Of a stretch of DNA of 64,000 nucleotides, positions 24,971-33,819 are shown in pieces. Origin of the DNA: Flavobacterium agri (lineage in GTDB: Bacteria > Bacteroidota > Bacteroidia > Flavobacteriales > Flavobacteriaceae); NCBI RefSeq assembly GCF_013401995.1, contig NZ_JACBJI010000001.1:266372-330371 (forward strand), in the 5' to 3' direction. The notes beneath the pieces are model-generated. The model had not been told where the DNA came from, did not search any database, and was given only the letters and a program-made list of their open reading frames with translations. The position numbers and the translations under genes were made by a program. How positions within the stretch are numbered: position 1 is the first letter of the stretch; the number at the start of each line of letters is the position of its first letter.

Positions 24971-25240
24971 GTACTTTTGAAAAATTGACTTTCAATCGGT
25001 TGGCCGGATCGGTTTCCCGTTTTCCCGATGTGCCAAATCTAAACATTTGAAGCAACGTTGACGACCCGACGGCGTTCGAGTAATTAACAATCGGCCGTGT
25101 AAAACATTTGTCGGAAAACACTCGCATCCGTCAATGTCCGACTCAACCCCTAAAATGTCCGTTTCGCATTTTTATCGCTGTGGATTGCAACCGCATAGCT
25201 GCAACTTTGGGTCATTAATCACCTAAAAAACTCAGAAATC

Positions 25241-25636
25241 ATGAACTTCAAAGCAACAAAAATCACGTATTGGACAAGCACTTTATTGATCTCGGCCTGG
25301 TTCGGCGCCAGCGGATTCTTCGAACTCACGAACAATCCTTTGGTTTGGCAAATCACGCAACAACTCGGTTATCCGGCACATTTCATTTATCTGCTTGGCG
25401 TATTCAAAGTGGCCGGCGTTTCGGTATTGTTGGCGCCAAATCGATTCCTAAGGCTCAAAGAATGGGTATTCGCGGGCATCTTTTTCGACATCGTGTTCGC
25501 GTTCGTTTCCAAAATCAGCGTGCTCGGACTTTCGGCTGCGACCGATGCCGTCATTGCGTTTGCGATCGCTTCGACATCGTATGCTATGTTCCGAAAATTG
25601 TATCCGGTAAAATATGGCAAGACGGTTTCGAAATAA
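25241..25636 (+). CDS. DoxX-like membrane protein
   Basis: 131 residues with four hydrophobic helices. The first helix and loop (WTSTLLISAWFGASGFFEL) and the HFIYLLGVFKVAGVSVLL segment match the DoxX_2/DoxX-like family. Such proteins are small inner-membrane proteins of largely unknown function, often found near oxidative-stress or regulatory genes. It has its own terminator and no partner gene. The 270 bases upstream hold no clear consensus promoter, only a near match CAACTTTG 36 bases before the ATG. Confidence 0.8.
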   Translation: MNFKATKITYWTSTLLISAWFGASGFFELTNNPLVWQITQQLGYPAHFIYLLGVFKVAGVSVLLAPNRFLRLKEWVFAGIFFDIVFAFVSKISVLGLSAATDAVIAFAIASTSYAMFRKLYPVKYGKTVSK

Positions 25637-25656
25637 TCTCAACAAATCAAAAAAAG

Positions 25657-25681
25657 AAAGCCCGGATTTTGTCTGGGCTTT
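25657..25681. terminator. Terminator after the DoxX-like gene
   Basis: AAAGCCCGGA / TCTGGGCTTT with one G-T pair and a 5-base loop, followed by TTTT. It could serve both strands because the left flank is A-rich. Confidence 0.8.
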
Positions 25682-25704
25682 TTTGTGCGTATAAGTTTGT
25701 TAGG

Positions 25705-25742
25705 AACGCTGATGACGCAGATTTTACTGATTTACGCAGATT
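25705..25742. repeat. Degenerate ACGC(T/A)GAT tandem repeat
   Basis: Four imperfect units in a row: ACGCTGAT, GACGCAGAT, TTTACTGAT, TTACGCAGAT. ACGCAGATT occurs twice. I recall similar strings as dispersed intergenic repeats in Bacteroidota genomes. Nothing here suggests coding. Confidence 0.5.
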
Positions 25743-25771
25743 CGATGTGCTTAATTCAATTGATTTTCTGG

Positions 25772-26572
25772 TCAGACAAGACGCGACGGCGATATCCCGT
25801 ACATTTTTTTGAACGCGAACGAAAAATGCGACAGGTTTTCAAAACCCGTTTGCAGATAGACGTTTGAAGGCGCTTTTCCTTTTTCGGCGATCAGATAATG
25901 CGCTTCCTGCAGTCGTCTTTGTTGTAGCCATTTGCTTGGCGACATCTTGAAAATACGTTCGAAGTCGCGTTTGAAAGTAGCGAGGCTGCGACCCGTGAGG
26001 TAGGCGAAACGATCGAGGTGCACATTGAACTGGAAATTCTTGTTCATGAACGCTTCAAGGTCGATTTTTCCGGGTGCGCTGAAATCGAACAGTATGTCTT
26101 TCAATTCGGGATGCGCCTGCAACAGGATCAACAAGGCTTCTCGTTGTTTGAGCAATGCAAGCTGATAGTTTATCGGCGTTTCCGAATGCACGTAAGGCAA
26201 AAGCGAATCCATAAAGCTCTTGAAAAGCGGGCGTTCCGGCAGTGGGATTACCTTTTCGGCCTCGACGTGGTTTTTGGGATTCTCGATGCCTAAATCACGC
26301 GCCAGATCTTTAAGTGTGGCCTGGTCGAGATAAATCGACAGCGATTTGAAAACGCCCTGTTCACCGGGTTGCTTCACGAATTTGAGCAACTGGTTCCGTT
26401 TGATGAACCGGAAATCGCCTTCTCTTGAAATGTGTTCGGCATCGCCCGTGTTCACCGTCAACGTACCCGAAATCTGGTAACTGAACACGTGTTCGCGCAC
26501 GAATTGCTCGCCTTCGCGATGACGCGTGTAATAGCACGAATAGGCGATAGGTGGATTTTTGAGATCGTCCAT
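25772..26572 (-). CDS. AraC-family transcriptional regulator
   Basis: 266 residues from the chosen start. The frame is open to 26629, but the ATG at 26572 lies 4 bases after a perfect -7 box and begins the conserved part (MDDLKNPPIAYSCYY). The N-terminal cupin-like sensor (about 1-150, EHVFSYQISGTLTV) is followed by an AraC DNA-binding domain (about 165-266) with two helix-turn-helix motifs, including TGRSLATFKRDFERIFKMSP and GFENLSHFSFAFKKMYGISP. It lies downstream of an SDR oxidoreductase on the same strand but has its own promoter. It probably regulates that oxidoreductase, a common arrangement in this phylum. The ligand is unknown. Confidence 0.9.
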   Translation of the reverse strand: MDDLKNPPIAYSCYYTRHREGEQFVREHVFSYQISGTLTVNTGDAEHISREGDFRFIKRNQLLKFVKQPGEQGVFKSLSIYLDQATLKDLARDLGIENPKNHVEAEKVIPLPERPLFKSFMDSLLPYVHSETPINYQLALLKQREALLILLQAHPELKDILFDFSAPGKIDLEAFMNKNFQFNVHLDRFAYLTGRSLATFKRDFERIFKMSPSKWLQQRRLQEAHYLIAEKGKAPSNVYLQTGFENLSHFSFAFKKMYGISPSRLV

Positions 26573-26575
26573 ATG

Positions 26576-26583
26576 CAAAAGTA
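26576..26583 (-). promoter_or_regulatory. -7 box of the AraC gene (leaderless start)
   Basis: On the minus strand TACTTTTG matches the -7 consensus exactly and ends 3 bases before the ATG, so the transcript should begin at about the start codon. This also argues against the longer reading frame upstream. Confidence 0.65.
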
Positions 26584-26595
26584 GTGAAATGACGC

Positions 26596-26621
26596 AACGG
26601 CTTCGAGTGGTCGAAGCCGTT
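26596..26621 (-). terminator. Hairpin between SDR and AraC genes
   Basis: A perfect 11-base stem AACGGCTTCGA / TCGAAGCCGTT with a 4-base loop, 24 bases after the SDR stop. There is no strong U-tract, so it may be a weak terminator or mRNA-end stabiliser rather than a classic terminator. Confidence 0.5.
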
Positions 26622-26645
26622 TGCATCACAATGATTCAATCGGTA

Positions 26646-27533
26646 TTATTTTTCCTTCGTCACGCTCGTGAACCATTTACCTTGAGGTGTGTCGAGAAAA
26701 TTTTCAGACTCGTCGTGATCCGTAGAAAGGCTTACGTCGAGCCATTGTTGCATTTCGGCTTCGCGCGTCTCGTTGGCATTTTTGAGCAAACCGATGGCTT
26801 CGCTTCCCAAAACCAGATGGACTGGCGGATTTGGATGCGAAGCGAGTTCGAACATGGCTTTGGCCGCCTTTTCGGGATCGCCTACAGGGATAAAATTGCC
26901 GCCTTTGATGAAATCGGTGCGTTGCTTGACGGCATCATAGCCTTCGATTTCGGTTGCATACGTCATCGAAGCGCCTGCCCAATCGGTACGGAATCCTCCG
27001 GGTTCCACGCTCGTGACATATATTCCTAGAGAAGCAACTTCCTTAGCCAACGCCTCGCTGAAACCGCTTAACCCGAATTTCGCGGCCTGATAGATCGTAA
27101 GTGCCGCATTTCCGACGCGTCCGCCAATGGAACTGATCTGCAGAATGCGTCCGCCGCGTTGTTTTCTCATGATCGGCAAAACGGCGCGCGTGATTTCGAT
27201 CGGTGCGTACAAATTGGTTTCGAGTTGGGAGCGCACCTGCTCGTCGGTAAACGCTTCGGCGGCTCCGATGATCCCGAACCCGGCGTTGTTGACCAGAACG
27301 TCGATGCTTCCGAAGCGCGAAACCGCATCGGCGACGGCAATGTGTACCTGATCGTAATTCGTGACATCCAACGGAATCGCAAAAACCCGATCGCCATATT
27401 GGGCAACCAGGTCTTGCAATTGATCTGTATTTCGTGCTGTTGCAGCTACCTTATCACCGCTTTTGAGAACGGCTTCGGCTAGATTGCGACCCAATCCGCG
27501 TGAAGCACCTGTAATGAACCAAACTTTTGACAT
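26646..27533 (-). CDS. Short-chain dehydrogenase/reductase
   Basis: 295 residues, classical SDR. The cofactor motif TGASRGLG is at about 8-15, NNAG at about 86-89, the catalytic Ser in QISSIGGRVG (about 140) and Y-x-x-x-K in IYQAAKFG (about 153-157). Arg after the first beta strand (TARNTDQ) suggests NADP(H). The substrate is unknown. It has a consensus promoter 28 bases upstream and is followed by an AraC regulator gene that may control it. Confidence 0.93.
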   Translation of the reverse strand: MSKVWFITGASRGLGRNLAEAVLKSGDKVAATARNTDQLQDLVAQYGDRVFAIPLDVTNYDQVHIAVADAVSRFGSIDVLVNNAGFGIIGAAEAFTDEQVRSQLETNLYAPIEITRAVLPIMRKQRGGRILQISSIGGRVGNAALTIYQAAKFGLSGFSEALAKEVASLGIYVTSVEPGGFRTDWAGASMTYATEIEGYDAVKQRTDFIKGGNFIPVGDPEKAAKAMFELASHPNPPVHLVLGSEAIGLLKNANETREAEMQQWLDVSLSTDHDESENFLDTPQGKWFTSVTKEK

Positions 27534-27560
27534 GATATATCGTTTTATGATTTATATCTG

Positions 27561-27568
27561 CAAAGTTA
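27561..27568 (-). promoter_or_regulatory. -7 box of the SDR gene
   Basis: TAACTTTG on the minus strand, 27 bases before the ATG at 27533. Confidence 0.6.
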
Positions 27569-27625
27569 GGTCGATACATAAGGGCTTACTTTGGTGTACG
27601 GCTCAAATGAGCTTTGTTGTATGGC

Positions 27626-28414
27626 TCATTGTTTTGCGAAAGACGCACGCGTGGCGGCAATGATCTTTCCGTCTTTTTCATTTTGGACCATGCCGATGAT
27701 CTCCCAATCCTTGGTGTTGAAGCCTTGCGGGATCTTGAATTGGTTCGAACCTTTTCCATACGGGTTAAGCCTGAACGTGTGCAGTTTGCGCACGATTTGC
27801 CAATGGTCGAGCGTGCGCCCTTCGTTTTCGCCTCTTTTCACTTGGCTTACGGCATGTTTCTGTACGATCGCCATGCGCAATATGCCGTCGTTTTCATAGC
27901 GGTCGAACGTGTAATCGAAATGGATGTTACCCGCTTCTGTTCTGGCTTGTACGTCAAACTTAGCCTTTGGTGTGCCTTTCGTCGCTGCCTCAAGCGATTC
28001 ATCGGCTACTTTGGCGTTCGAACCCACAAATTCGCTTTTTCCGTTGAGTACGACCTGTGGTGTGTACATTTCCGATTTCAACGATTGGGTGTAAGCGTAT
28101 TGGCGATTCGTGAATTCCAGGCTGCTGAATTGGTCTTTCCATCCCAGACGATCCCAATAATCGACATGGTAAGCGAGTACGTAGACGGGCTTGTCTTTGT
28201 ATTGTTGTTGGATGCGGCCCAAAAGCTTGTCGGCCGGAGGACAACTCGAGCAACCTTCGGAAGTGAACAGTTCGAGTACGGCAAAACCGTCGCCGTTTGC
28301 TACAATCGGTTGGGGTTCGATGGCCTTGTTTCCGGTATCGTCGGTAACGAAAGCCAAACTGCTGGCGAGAAGTGCTATTCCGGCACAAATCGCGAAAATT
28401 TTTATCGGTTTCAT
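27626..28414 (-). CDS. DUF1223 thioredoxin-like secreted protein
   Basis: 262 residues. An N-terminal hydrophobic segment (about 5-24, IFAICAGIALLASSLAF) acts as signal or anchor. The family core follows: VLELFTSEGCSSCPPADKLL, holding a C-x-x-C motif in a thioredoxin-like fold, then AYHVDYWDRLGWKD and YTPQVVLNGK. DUF1223 proteins are envelope proteins of unknown redox role. A -7 box TACTTTTG lies at 28444-28437 on the minus strand, 22 bases before the start. There is no operon partner. Confidence 0.88.
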   Translation of the reverse strand: MKPIKIFAICAGIALLASSLAFVTDDTGNKAIEPQPIVANGDGFAVLELFTSEGCSSCPPADKLLGRIQQQYKDKPVYVLAYHVDYWDRLGWKDQFSSLEFTNRQYAYTQSLKSEMYTPQVVLNGKSEFVGSNAKVADESLEAATKGTPKAKFDVQARTEAGNIHFDYTFDRYENDGILRMAIVQKHAVSQVKRGENEGRTLDHWQIVRKLHTFRLNPYGKGSNQFKIPQGFNTKDWEIIGMVQNEKDGKIIAATRASFAKQ

Positions 28415-28535
28415 ATCTGTTGGATTTTATTTGACCCAAAAGTACTTTCCCGATACGCGCCACGACAGTCAAAACAAGGCCAACCGGACATATTGGCGTC
28501 CGAAACCGTACAAATCGAACCGTGAGATTTACGGC

Positions 28536-29294
28536 TTAACGGTCTTCGAGCCACGAAAAGAAAGCGTGCGACTTTTCTTTATTGATGAACAGTTTGTCGG
28601 GCGTTTCCACGGCGAGTCTAATGTAAAGTTTGCGCAAAAAGTAATGTTCGATTTCCTTTACGGCTTTGAAATTCACGAGATATTGTCGGTTCACGCGGAA
28701 AAATTGCTTGGCCGAAACCAAACTGGCCACTTGGGTCAAGGTTTGGGTCAGCGGAAATTCCTGTCGGTCGAAAGTGACCAGGAAAGTCGAGTCGTTCTTG
28801 ATGTAGAAAAAGGCGACGTCATCGGTTTGTACCGTCGTGTATTTGAGGTTTTTGTAAACGAGAAAACTGGTTTTTCCCGCAGAAGGATTGAGTTTATTGA
28901 GCAAATCGTTCAAATCCGGAGTCGCATTTTTCTGGAAGAAATTCTTGAGCTCGTCCACTTTTTTGAGCGCTTCCCAAATGTCGTCTCGCGAAAACGGCTT
29001 GAGGATATAATCGACGCCATTGCTCTTGAACGCTTCGATCGAATATTGATCGAAAGCCGTACAAAATATGACCGGACACGAAATAGTGACCGATTTGAAA
29101 ATCTCGAAACACAGGCCGTCGGCGAGCTGTATGTCCATAAAAATAAGGTCGGGTTGAGCTTTGGACAAAGCCGCGACCGAACTTTCCACACTGTCATACC
29201 AACCGATAATCTCGGCTTCGGGTTTGAGGTCAAGAATCAGGTTTTCGAGCGATTTGGCCGTTTTCGGCTCGTCTTCAATGATGACTATATTCAT
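28536..29294 (-). CDS. LytTR-family response regulator
   Basis: 252 residues. The receiver domain (about 1-115) has the acidic pair in IIEDEPKT and the phosphoacceptor Asp in DLIFMDIQLADG (about residue 55). A LytTR DNA-binding domain (about 150-250) contains FFRVNRQYLVNFKAVKEIE. It overlaps the kinase gene by 20 bases on the same strand, so the two form a two-component pair. LytTR systems in this phylum often control envelope or carbon-related genes, but no target is evident here. Confidence 0.93.
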   Translation of the reverse strand: MNIVIIEDEPKTAKSLENLILDLKPEAEIIGWYDSVESSVAALSKAQPDLIFMDIQLADGLCFEIFKSVTISCPVIFCTAFDQYSIEAFKSNGVDYILKPFSRDDIWEALKKVDELKNFFQKNATPDLNDLLNKLNPSAGKTSFLVYKNLKYTTVQTDDVAFFYIKNDSTFLVTFDRQEFPLTQTLTQVASLVSAKQFFRVNRQYLVNFKAVKEIEHYFLRKLYIRLAVETPDKLFINKEKSHAFFSWLEDR

Positions 29295-30294
29295 GGATTA
29301 GCGGGAGTTTGATCTTAAAAATGTTGTTTTCTTCCGAAATATCGATATGTTTTTCGAGCAAATGTTTGTAGCGCAGGTCGATGTTCTTGAGCCCGACGCC
29401 AAGCGATTCCTTTTCGCCTATTTTGGGTTGTATCGGATTTTCGATCACGATTTTCCCGTCTTCCGAATACACTTTGATGGCCAGTGGTTTACTGCGAGAC
29501 ACGATATTGTGCTTGAGGCAATTTTCGACGAGAAGTTGTAGTGAAAAAGGCGGAATCAACGTATTCATCACACTTTCGTCCAATTCGCTTTCGAACGTGA
29601 AACCGCCTTCGAAACGCGCGTTTTGGAGAAAAATGTAAGCGTCGAGAATCTGCATTTCCTCACGTACGTGGATCAGGTCGAGCTTCCGGCTTTCGAGCGT
29701 GAACCGGTAAAAACTCGATAATTTGATGATGAAATCGATCGAATGCGCATCCGAAGTTTCTACCATCGCCTTGAGCGTATTCAGACTGTTGAACAGGAAA
29801 TGCGGATTCACCTGTTGCTTGAGCAATTCGTACTGAGCGCCCAGATTGTCGTTCTTGATGCGTTCGAGTTCCATACTCACGTGCTGGTTTTCGTAATTCT
29901 GCTGTAGCAGATTTAAGAACATGTAGAACACGAGGTTGATCAGGATGCCGCGCACTTCGACCATAAGCATAGACGGGCCGAAATCGATATGCGACAAAAT
30001 CAATTGCTGGATCCAGGCAAGGCCGAACATCACGATCAACCCGAAAACGAGCGAACTCAGCAATTTCGAATAAGAAATGCTTTGCTTGCGGCGCTTGTCC
30101 GACTGTCGCGTGAGCATATACAGGTTGAAATACCACATCATCACAGCAAAAGACGCGGTGAGTGCGGCATTTACGATTGCCTCGGCCAAATTGAAATCGC
30201 GTGAGGCCAATTGAGGAACAGAAGACAGCAATCCGAGAAAAATGGAGCTGATCCAAATGGTGGCCGTTGAAATTTTGAAACGTGTCTGCTTCAC
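29275..30294 (-). CDS. LytS/YpdA-type sensor histidine kinase
   Basis: 339 residues from a GTG at 30294. The frame runs to a TTG at 30345, but that codon lies inside a -7 box (TAACTTTG, minus strand 30350-30343), so a start downstream is preferred. The N-terminal half has about four membrane helices. The His_kinase domain carries the phosphoacceptor in QQVNPHFLFNSLNTLKAMVE, and the ATPase domain shows LLVENCLKHN and GVGLKNIDLRYKHL. It phosphorylates the LytTR regulator encoded next, with overlapping reading frames. The signal is unknown. Confidence 0.88.
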   Translation of the reverse strand: MKQTRFKISTATIWISSIFLGLLSSVPQLASRDFNLAEAIVNAALTASFAVMMWYFNLYMLTRQSDKRRKQSISYSKLLSSLVFGLIVMFGLAWIQQLILSHIDFGPSMLMVEVRGILINLVFYMFLNLLQQNYENQHVSMELERIKNDNLGAQYELLKQQVNPHFLFNSLNTLKAMVETSDAHSIDFIIKLSSFYRFTLESRKLDLIHVREEMQILDAYIFLQNARFEGGFTFESELDESVMNTLIPPFSLQLLVENCLKHNIVSRSKPLAIKVYSEDGKIVIENPIQPKIGEKESLGVGLKNIDLRYKHLLEKHIDISEENNIFKIKLPLIHEYSHH

Positions 30295-30342
30295 GATGTT
30301 CGGGATTAAATAAGGCAAGCGCCCAAATCGGACGCCTGCCTT

Positions 30343-30350
30343 CAAAGTTA
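30343..30350 (-). promoter_or_regulatory. -7 box of the two-component operon
   Basis: A perfect TAACTTTG on the minus strand, about 49 bases before the proposed GTG start. It overlaps the upstream TTG and so argues against using that codon. Confidence 0.6.
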
Positions 30351-30385
30351 TGACATTATTTTTTGCGCTTCGGCGATTCCGTCAT

Positions 30386-30844
30386 TTAGATGGATACGCT
30401 GAAAGTCACGTTGATGTTACCGCTCGTGACTTTTGAATACGGACAGGTTTGGTGAGCCGCTTCGACAAGTGCTTTTGCCTGTTCGAAAGTCAATCCCGGA
30501 AGATTCACGTTGAGTCTTGCGCCAAGTGCGTAACCGCCTTCTCCCGAGGTAAGGTCTACTTCTGCGTCTACCGACACGTCTTTTGGCAAGCGGATTTTCA
30601 TGCCTGCCGCGTTGATTTTGATCGCCCCGATAAAACAAGCCGACCAACCGGCGGCAAGAAGTTGTTCGGGATTCGTGCCTTTGATGCCGCTTCCCGGAGT
30701 CGAAAGTGCGATGTCGAGTTGTCCGTCGTCGCTTTTGGCCGAACCTTCGCGACCGCCGTCGATGTGGACTTTTGCTGTATAGATCACTTTTTCGACTTGG
30801 ATAGGTGTCTTGCTTGCTGCTGTAAATACGATTTGATTTTCCAT
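30386..30844 (-). CDS. Organic hydroperoxide resistance protein, Ohr/OsmC family
   Basis: 152 residues from the ATG at 30844; the open frame upstream is not conserved-looking. Ohr proteins reduce organic peroxides with two cysteines, both visible in their expected settings (AAGWSACFIGAIK and AHQTCPYSK). Family markers GTNPEQLLAAGWSACF and GYALGARLNVNLPG are present. It starts 34 bases after an alpha/beta hydrolase gene, which suggests cotranscription. Confidence 0.93.
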   Translation of the reverse strand: MENQIVFTAASKTPIQVEKVIYTAKVHIDGGREGSAKSDDGQLDIALSTPGSGIKGTNPEQLLAAGWSACFIGAIKINAAGMKIRLPKDVSVDAEVDLTSGEGGYALGARLNVNLPGLTFEQAKALVEAAHQTCPYSKVTSGNINVTFSVSI

Positions 30845-30878
30845 GATGATATTAAAATTTAGAGTTGTGATTTTTCGA

Positions 30879-31883
30879 TTAATTCGCAAAATGATCCGCT
30901 TCGATGATGGCGTCCGCAAATGCCTGAGGTGCCTCTTGTGGCGGGTTGTGCCCGATAGTGCCCGTTAGGTTGTGATGCGCGTATTTGCCTGTGAATTTCG
31001 ATGCGTATTTTGCCGGATCAGGATGTGGCGCGCCGTTCGCGTCTCCTTCGAGCGTCACGGTCGGCACGCTGATTGTCGGGAACGTCGCGAGTTTTTTCTC
31101 GAGCTCGTCGTATTTTTTCTCGCCTTCGGCCAACCCCAGACGCCATCTGTAATTGTGGATCACGATTGCGACATGGTCCGGATTGTCGAACGCTGCTGCC
31201 GATTTGTCGAAAGTCGCGTCGTCGAAATTCCATTGGGGCGATGCCGTTTTCCAGATCAGTTTGGCGAAATCGCGTCGGTTGGCTTCATAACCTTTCTGGC
31301 CGCGTTCTGTCGCGAAATAGTATTGGTACCACCAAGACAATTCGGCTTTTGGCGACAAAGGCGCGGCGTTGGCCTGCTGGCTTCCGATCAGGTAACCGCT
31401 TACGGAAACCAAGGCTTTTACACGTTCAGGCCACAAGGCTGCGACGATGTCTGCCGTGCGCGCGCCCCAGTCGAATCCGCCGATGACGGCTTGCTTGATT
31501 TTGAGCGCATCCATAAACGCGATTACGTCTACGGCCAACGCGGCTTGCTGTCCGTTCCTGGGTGTTTTGTCTGACAGGAATCGGGTAGTGCCGTAACCTC
31601 TTAAATAAGGCACGTAAACATGATAGCCTTTTGCTTGTAGGATTTGGGCCGATTCGGCAAAACTTTGGATATCGTAAGGCCAGCCGTGAAGCAATATCAC
31701 GGGTTGTCCGTTTTTGGGCCCGACTTCGGCATAACCGATGTTGAGATCTCCGGCGTTGATTTGTTTGATCGATTCGAAAGAAGCCGTTTGTGCGATCATT
31801 TTAGAAGAAGTGAGTTGCATCGCCGCCAAAGCCAACAGGTTGAGGCTTATCGTGCGGAATCGGTTTAGAATTGTTGTTTTCAT
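30879..31883 (-). CDS. Exported alpha/beta hydrolase (epoxide hydrolase/dehalogenase-like)
   Basis: 334 residues with a signal peptide ending near KMIAQ (about 32). The fold shows the oxyanion HGWPYD (about 66), the nucleophile elbow GGFDWGART with Asp rather than Ser (about 137), and the C-terminal His in TGTIGHNPPQEAP. An Asp nucleophile places it with epoxide hydrolases and haloalkane dehalogenases rather than esterases. The natural substrate is unknown. A -7 box TACTTTTG lies at 31925-31918 on the minus strand. It heads a two-gene unit with the ohr gene, so it may deal with reactive lipophilic compounds. Confidence 0.88.
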   Translation of the reverse strand: MKTTILNRFRTISLNLLALAAMQLTSSKMIAQTASFESIKQINAGDLNIGYAEVGPKNGQPVILLHGWPYDIQSFAESAQILQAKGYHVYVPYLRGYGTTRFLSDKTPRNGQQAALAVDVIAFMDALKIKQAVIGGFDWGARTADIVAALWPERVKALVSVSGYLIGSQQANAAPLSPKAELSWWYQYYFATERGQKGYEANRRDFAKLIWKTASPQWNFDDATFDKSAAAFDNPDHVAIVIHNYRWRLGLAEGEKKYDELEKKLATFPTISVPTVTLEGDANGAPHPDPAKYASKFTGKYAHHNLTGTIGHNPPQEAPQAFADAIIEADHFAN

Positions 31884-32181
31884 GATTTCTTGGTGGTTAT
31901 CGGTTTTAATTTCATGTCAAAAGTAGCTCAGTATCAAAGGTTGGGAAAGGGAAAGCGGGCGAAGTGGACAAATCGGGAGGTGAACCGGACATCGTGTAGG
32001 TTTAACTTTCCAAATCCGCATCCGAAAAGAAAATAAACCGATTCGGACATAATCGAACTCCATATTTTATACTTTTGCACCAACGATCACTTCTCTATGT
32101 AAATAGCCCTTTCTTTTCGCGAAAATTTTTGGAAGCCAAACTTCGGCCTTCCCGTATTTATCCATATTAAAAAGAAAGAAC
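31884..32181 (+). other. Leader and promoter region of the ABC-F gene
   Basis: The 298 bases between divergent genes hold the hydrolase promoter (minus, 31918-31925) and, on the plus strand, a perfect -7 box TACTTTTG (32070-32077) followed by a roughly 100-base leader. The leader contains a start-stop pair ATG-TAA (32097-32102), a 12-base palindrome TTTTCGCGAAAA (32114-32125) and a hairpin GGAAGCC / GGCCTTCC (32131-32152). Confidence 0.5.
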
Positions 32182-33771
32182 ATGCTTTTACTGCAGGACA
32201 TCTGCTATGCGCATCCCAACAAGGACGTGCTTTTCACCCATATCAACCTCTATCTCGGCAAAGGCGAAAAAGCCTCGCTTATTGGCCGTAACGGCTCGGG
32301 AAAATCGACTTTGCTCAAAATCGCGGCCGGACTTTTATCTGCAACCGAAGGAAGAATCAAGGTTGAAGGCACGTTGTATTACGTACCTCAAGTCTACGGG
32401 CAATTCGACGCGATGACGGTTGCCGAAACATTGCACATCGACAAAAAGATCAATGCTTACCGTGAAATCCTGGGCGGAAATCCAACCGAATATAATCTTG
32501 AGATTTTAGACGACGATTGGTCGATAGAAGAACGATTCCATCAAGCTTTGCAGGATTGGCGACTCGACGGCATCGGACCCGACCGCAAAATGGGCTCGTT
32601 GAGCGGCGGGCAGAAGACGAAGGTGTTGTTGTCGGGAATCGGCCTGTACCAACCCGATATCGTATTGCTCGACGAACCCGGCAACCATCTTGATCGCGAC
32701 GGGCGTGATCTGCTTTATGATTTCATCGGCAACAGTGCGCAAACCATTCTTATCGTGAGCCATGACCGTGCGTTGTTACATCGTGTAGACAGGACTTTCG
32801 AGCTCGAAAAAGACAAAATCGTCACGTACGGAGGCGATTATGCATTTTATGTCCAACAGAAACAACACGAAACGCAAGCGTTGCAACGCGACATAAAAAG
32901 TTCTGAGAAGGCGCTTCATCACGCGCGCGAAATCCAACGCGAATCGGCCCAAAGACAACAAAAACTGGATTCAAAAGGAAAGAAGAAACAACAAAAATCG
33001 GGCTTGCCGACGATTTCGATGAATACCTTGCGCAACAAAGCCGAGAACAGCTCTTCGAAACTCAAAAGCGTACATGCCGAAAAGACCCAAGCCATCGCAC
33101 ATGAGTTGAGTGGTTTACGCAAATCGTTGCCCGAACGCTCCAAAATCAAGTTCGGTTTCGACGATTCGAATCTGCACAACGGCAAAACGCTTTTTAAGGG
33201 AACGAAAATCAATTTCGCATTTTCGGACGTCTTTTTGTGGAAATCCGACCTGGACATCGAAATCTTGAGTGGCGAACGGATCGCTTTACATGGCGCGAAC
33301 GGATCTGGGAAAACGACTCTGATCAACATGCTTTTGGACAATTTGGAACCTTCTACCGGAACTTTGAATCGTACGGTTTCCAAAACGGTATACGTGGACC
33401 AGGATTATTCTGCAATAAACGACAAGCTCAATGTTTTGGAACAGCTACAGAAATCCAATCTTTCTCTGAAACCCGAACACGAAATCAAGACCGAACTCAG
33501 CCGTTTCCTGTTTCCTCAAAACGATTGGGACAAACCTTGCGCGGCTTTGAGCGGAGGCGAGCGTATGCGATTGCTGTTGTGTTGTTTGACGATAAGCGGC
33601 CAATCGCCCGAAGTCATCATTTTGGACGAACCCACGAACAACCTCGACCTTGAGAACGTCGCCATCCTTACCGATGCGTTGCGTGCGTACAAAGGAACGT
33701 TGATCGTGGTTTCTCACGATGCCCATTTTGTTGCGGACATAGGTTTGCAGCGCGAGATTCGCCTCGAATAG
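32182..33771 (+). CDS. ABC-F family ATPase
   Basis: 529 residues with two ABC domains and no membrane segments. First domain: Walker A LIGRNGSGKSTLLK, signature LSGGQKTK, Walker B LLDEPGNHLD (Gly where Thr is usual). A charged linker of about 80 residues rich in Lys and Gln follows. Second domain: GANGSGKTTLINM, LSGGERMRLLL, ILDEPTNNLD. ABC-F proteins act on ribosomes, some as translation factors and others as antibiotic-resistance proteins. The subclass is not clear from sequence alone. The long structured leader with a minimal start-stop ORF would suit ribosome-sensed regulation. Confidence 0.92.
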   Translation: MLLLQDICYAHPNKDVLFTHINLYLGKGEKASLIGRNGSGKSTLLKIAAGLLSATEGRIKVEGTLYYVPQVYGQFDAMTVAETLHIDKKINAYREILGGNPTEYNLEILDDDWSIEERFHQALQDWRLDGIGPDRKMGSLSGGQKTKVLLSGIGLYQPDIVLLDEPGNHLDRDGRDLLYDFIGNSAQTILIVSHDRALLHRVDRTFELEKDKIVTYGGDYAFYVQQKQHETQALQRDIKSSEKALHHAREIQRESAQRQQKLDSKGKKKQQKSGLPTISMNTLRNKAENSSSKLKSVHAEKTQAIAHELSGLRKSLPERSKIKFGFDDSNLHNGKTLFKGTKINFAFSDVFLWKSDLDIEILSGERIALHGANGSGKTTLINMLLDNLEPSTGTLNRTVSKTVYVDQDYSAINDKLNVLEQLQKSNLSLKPEHEIKTELSRFLFPQNDWDKPCAALSGGERMRLLLCCLTISGQSPEVIILDEPTNNLDLENVAILTDALRAYKGTLIVVSHDAHFVADIGLQREIRLE

Positions 33772-33819
33772 AAAAGGTCAACGAATCGGGATGCCGAAAC
33801 TTTTCATAAATTAGTTAAC

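Noticed and set aside
28191..29312. 373-aa plus-strand open frame opposite DUF1223 and LytTR genes
   Set aside because: Runs antisense across two genes and their promoter; composition unlike the neighbours.
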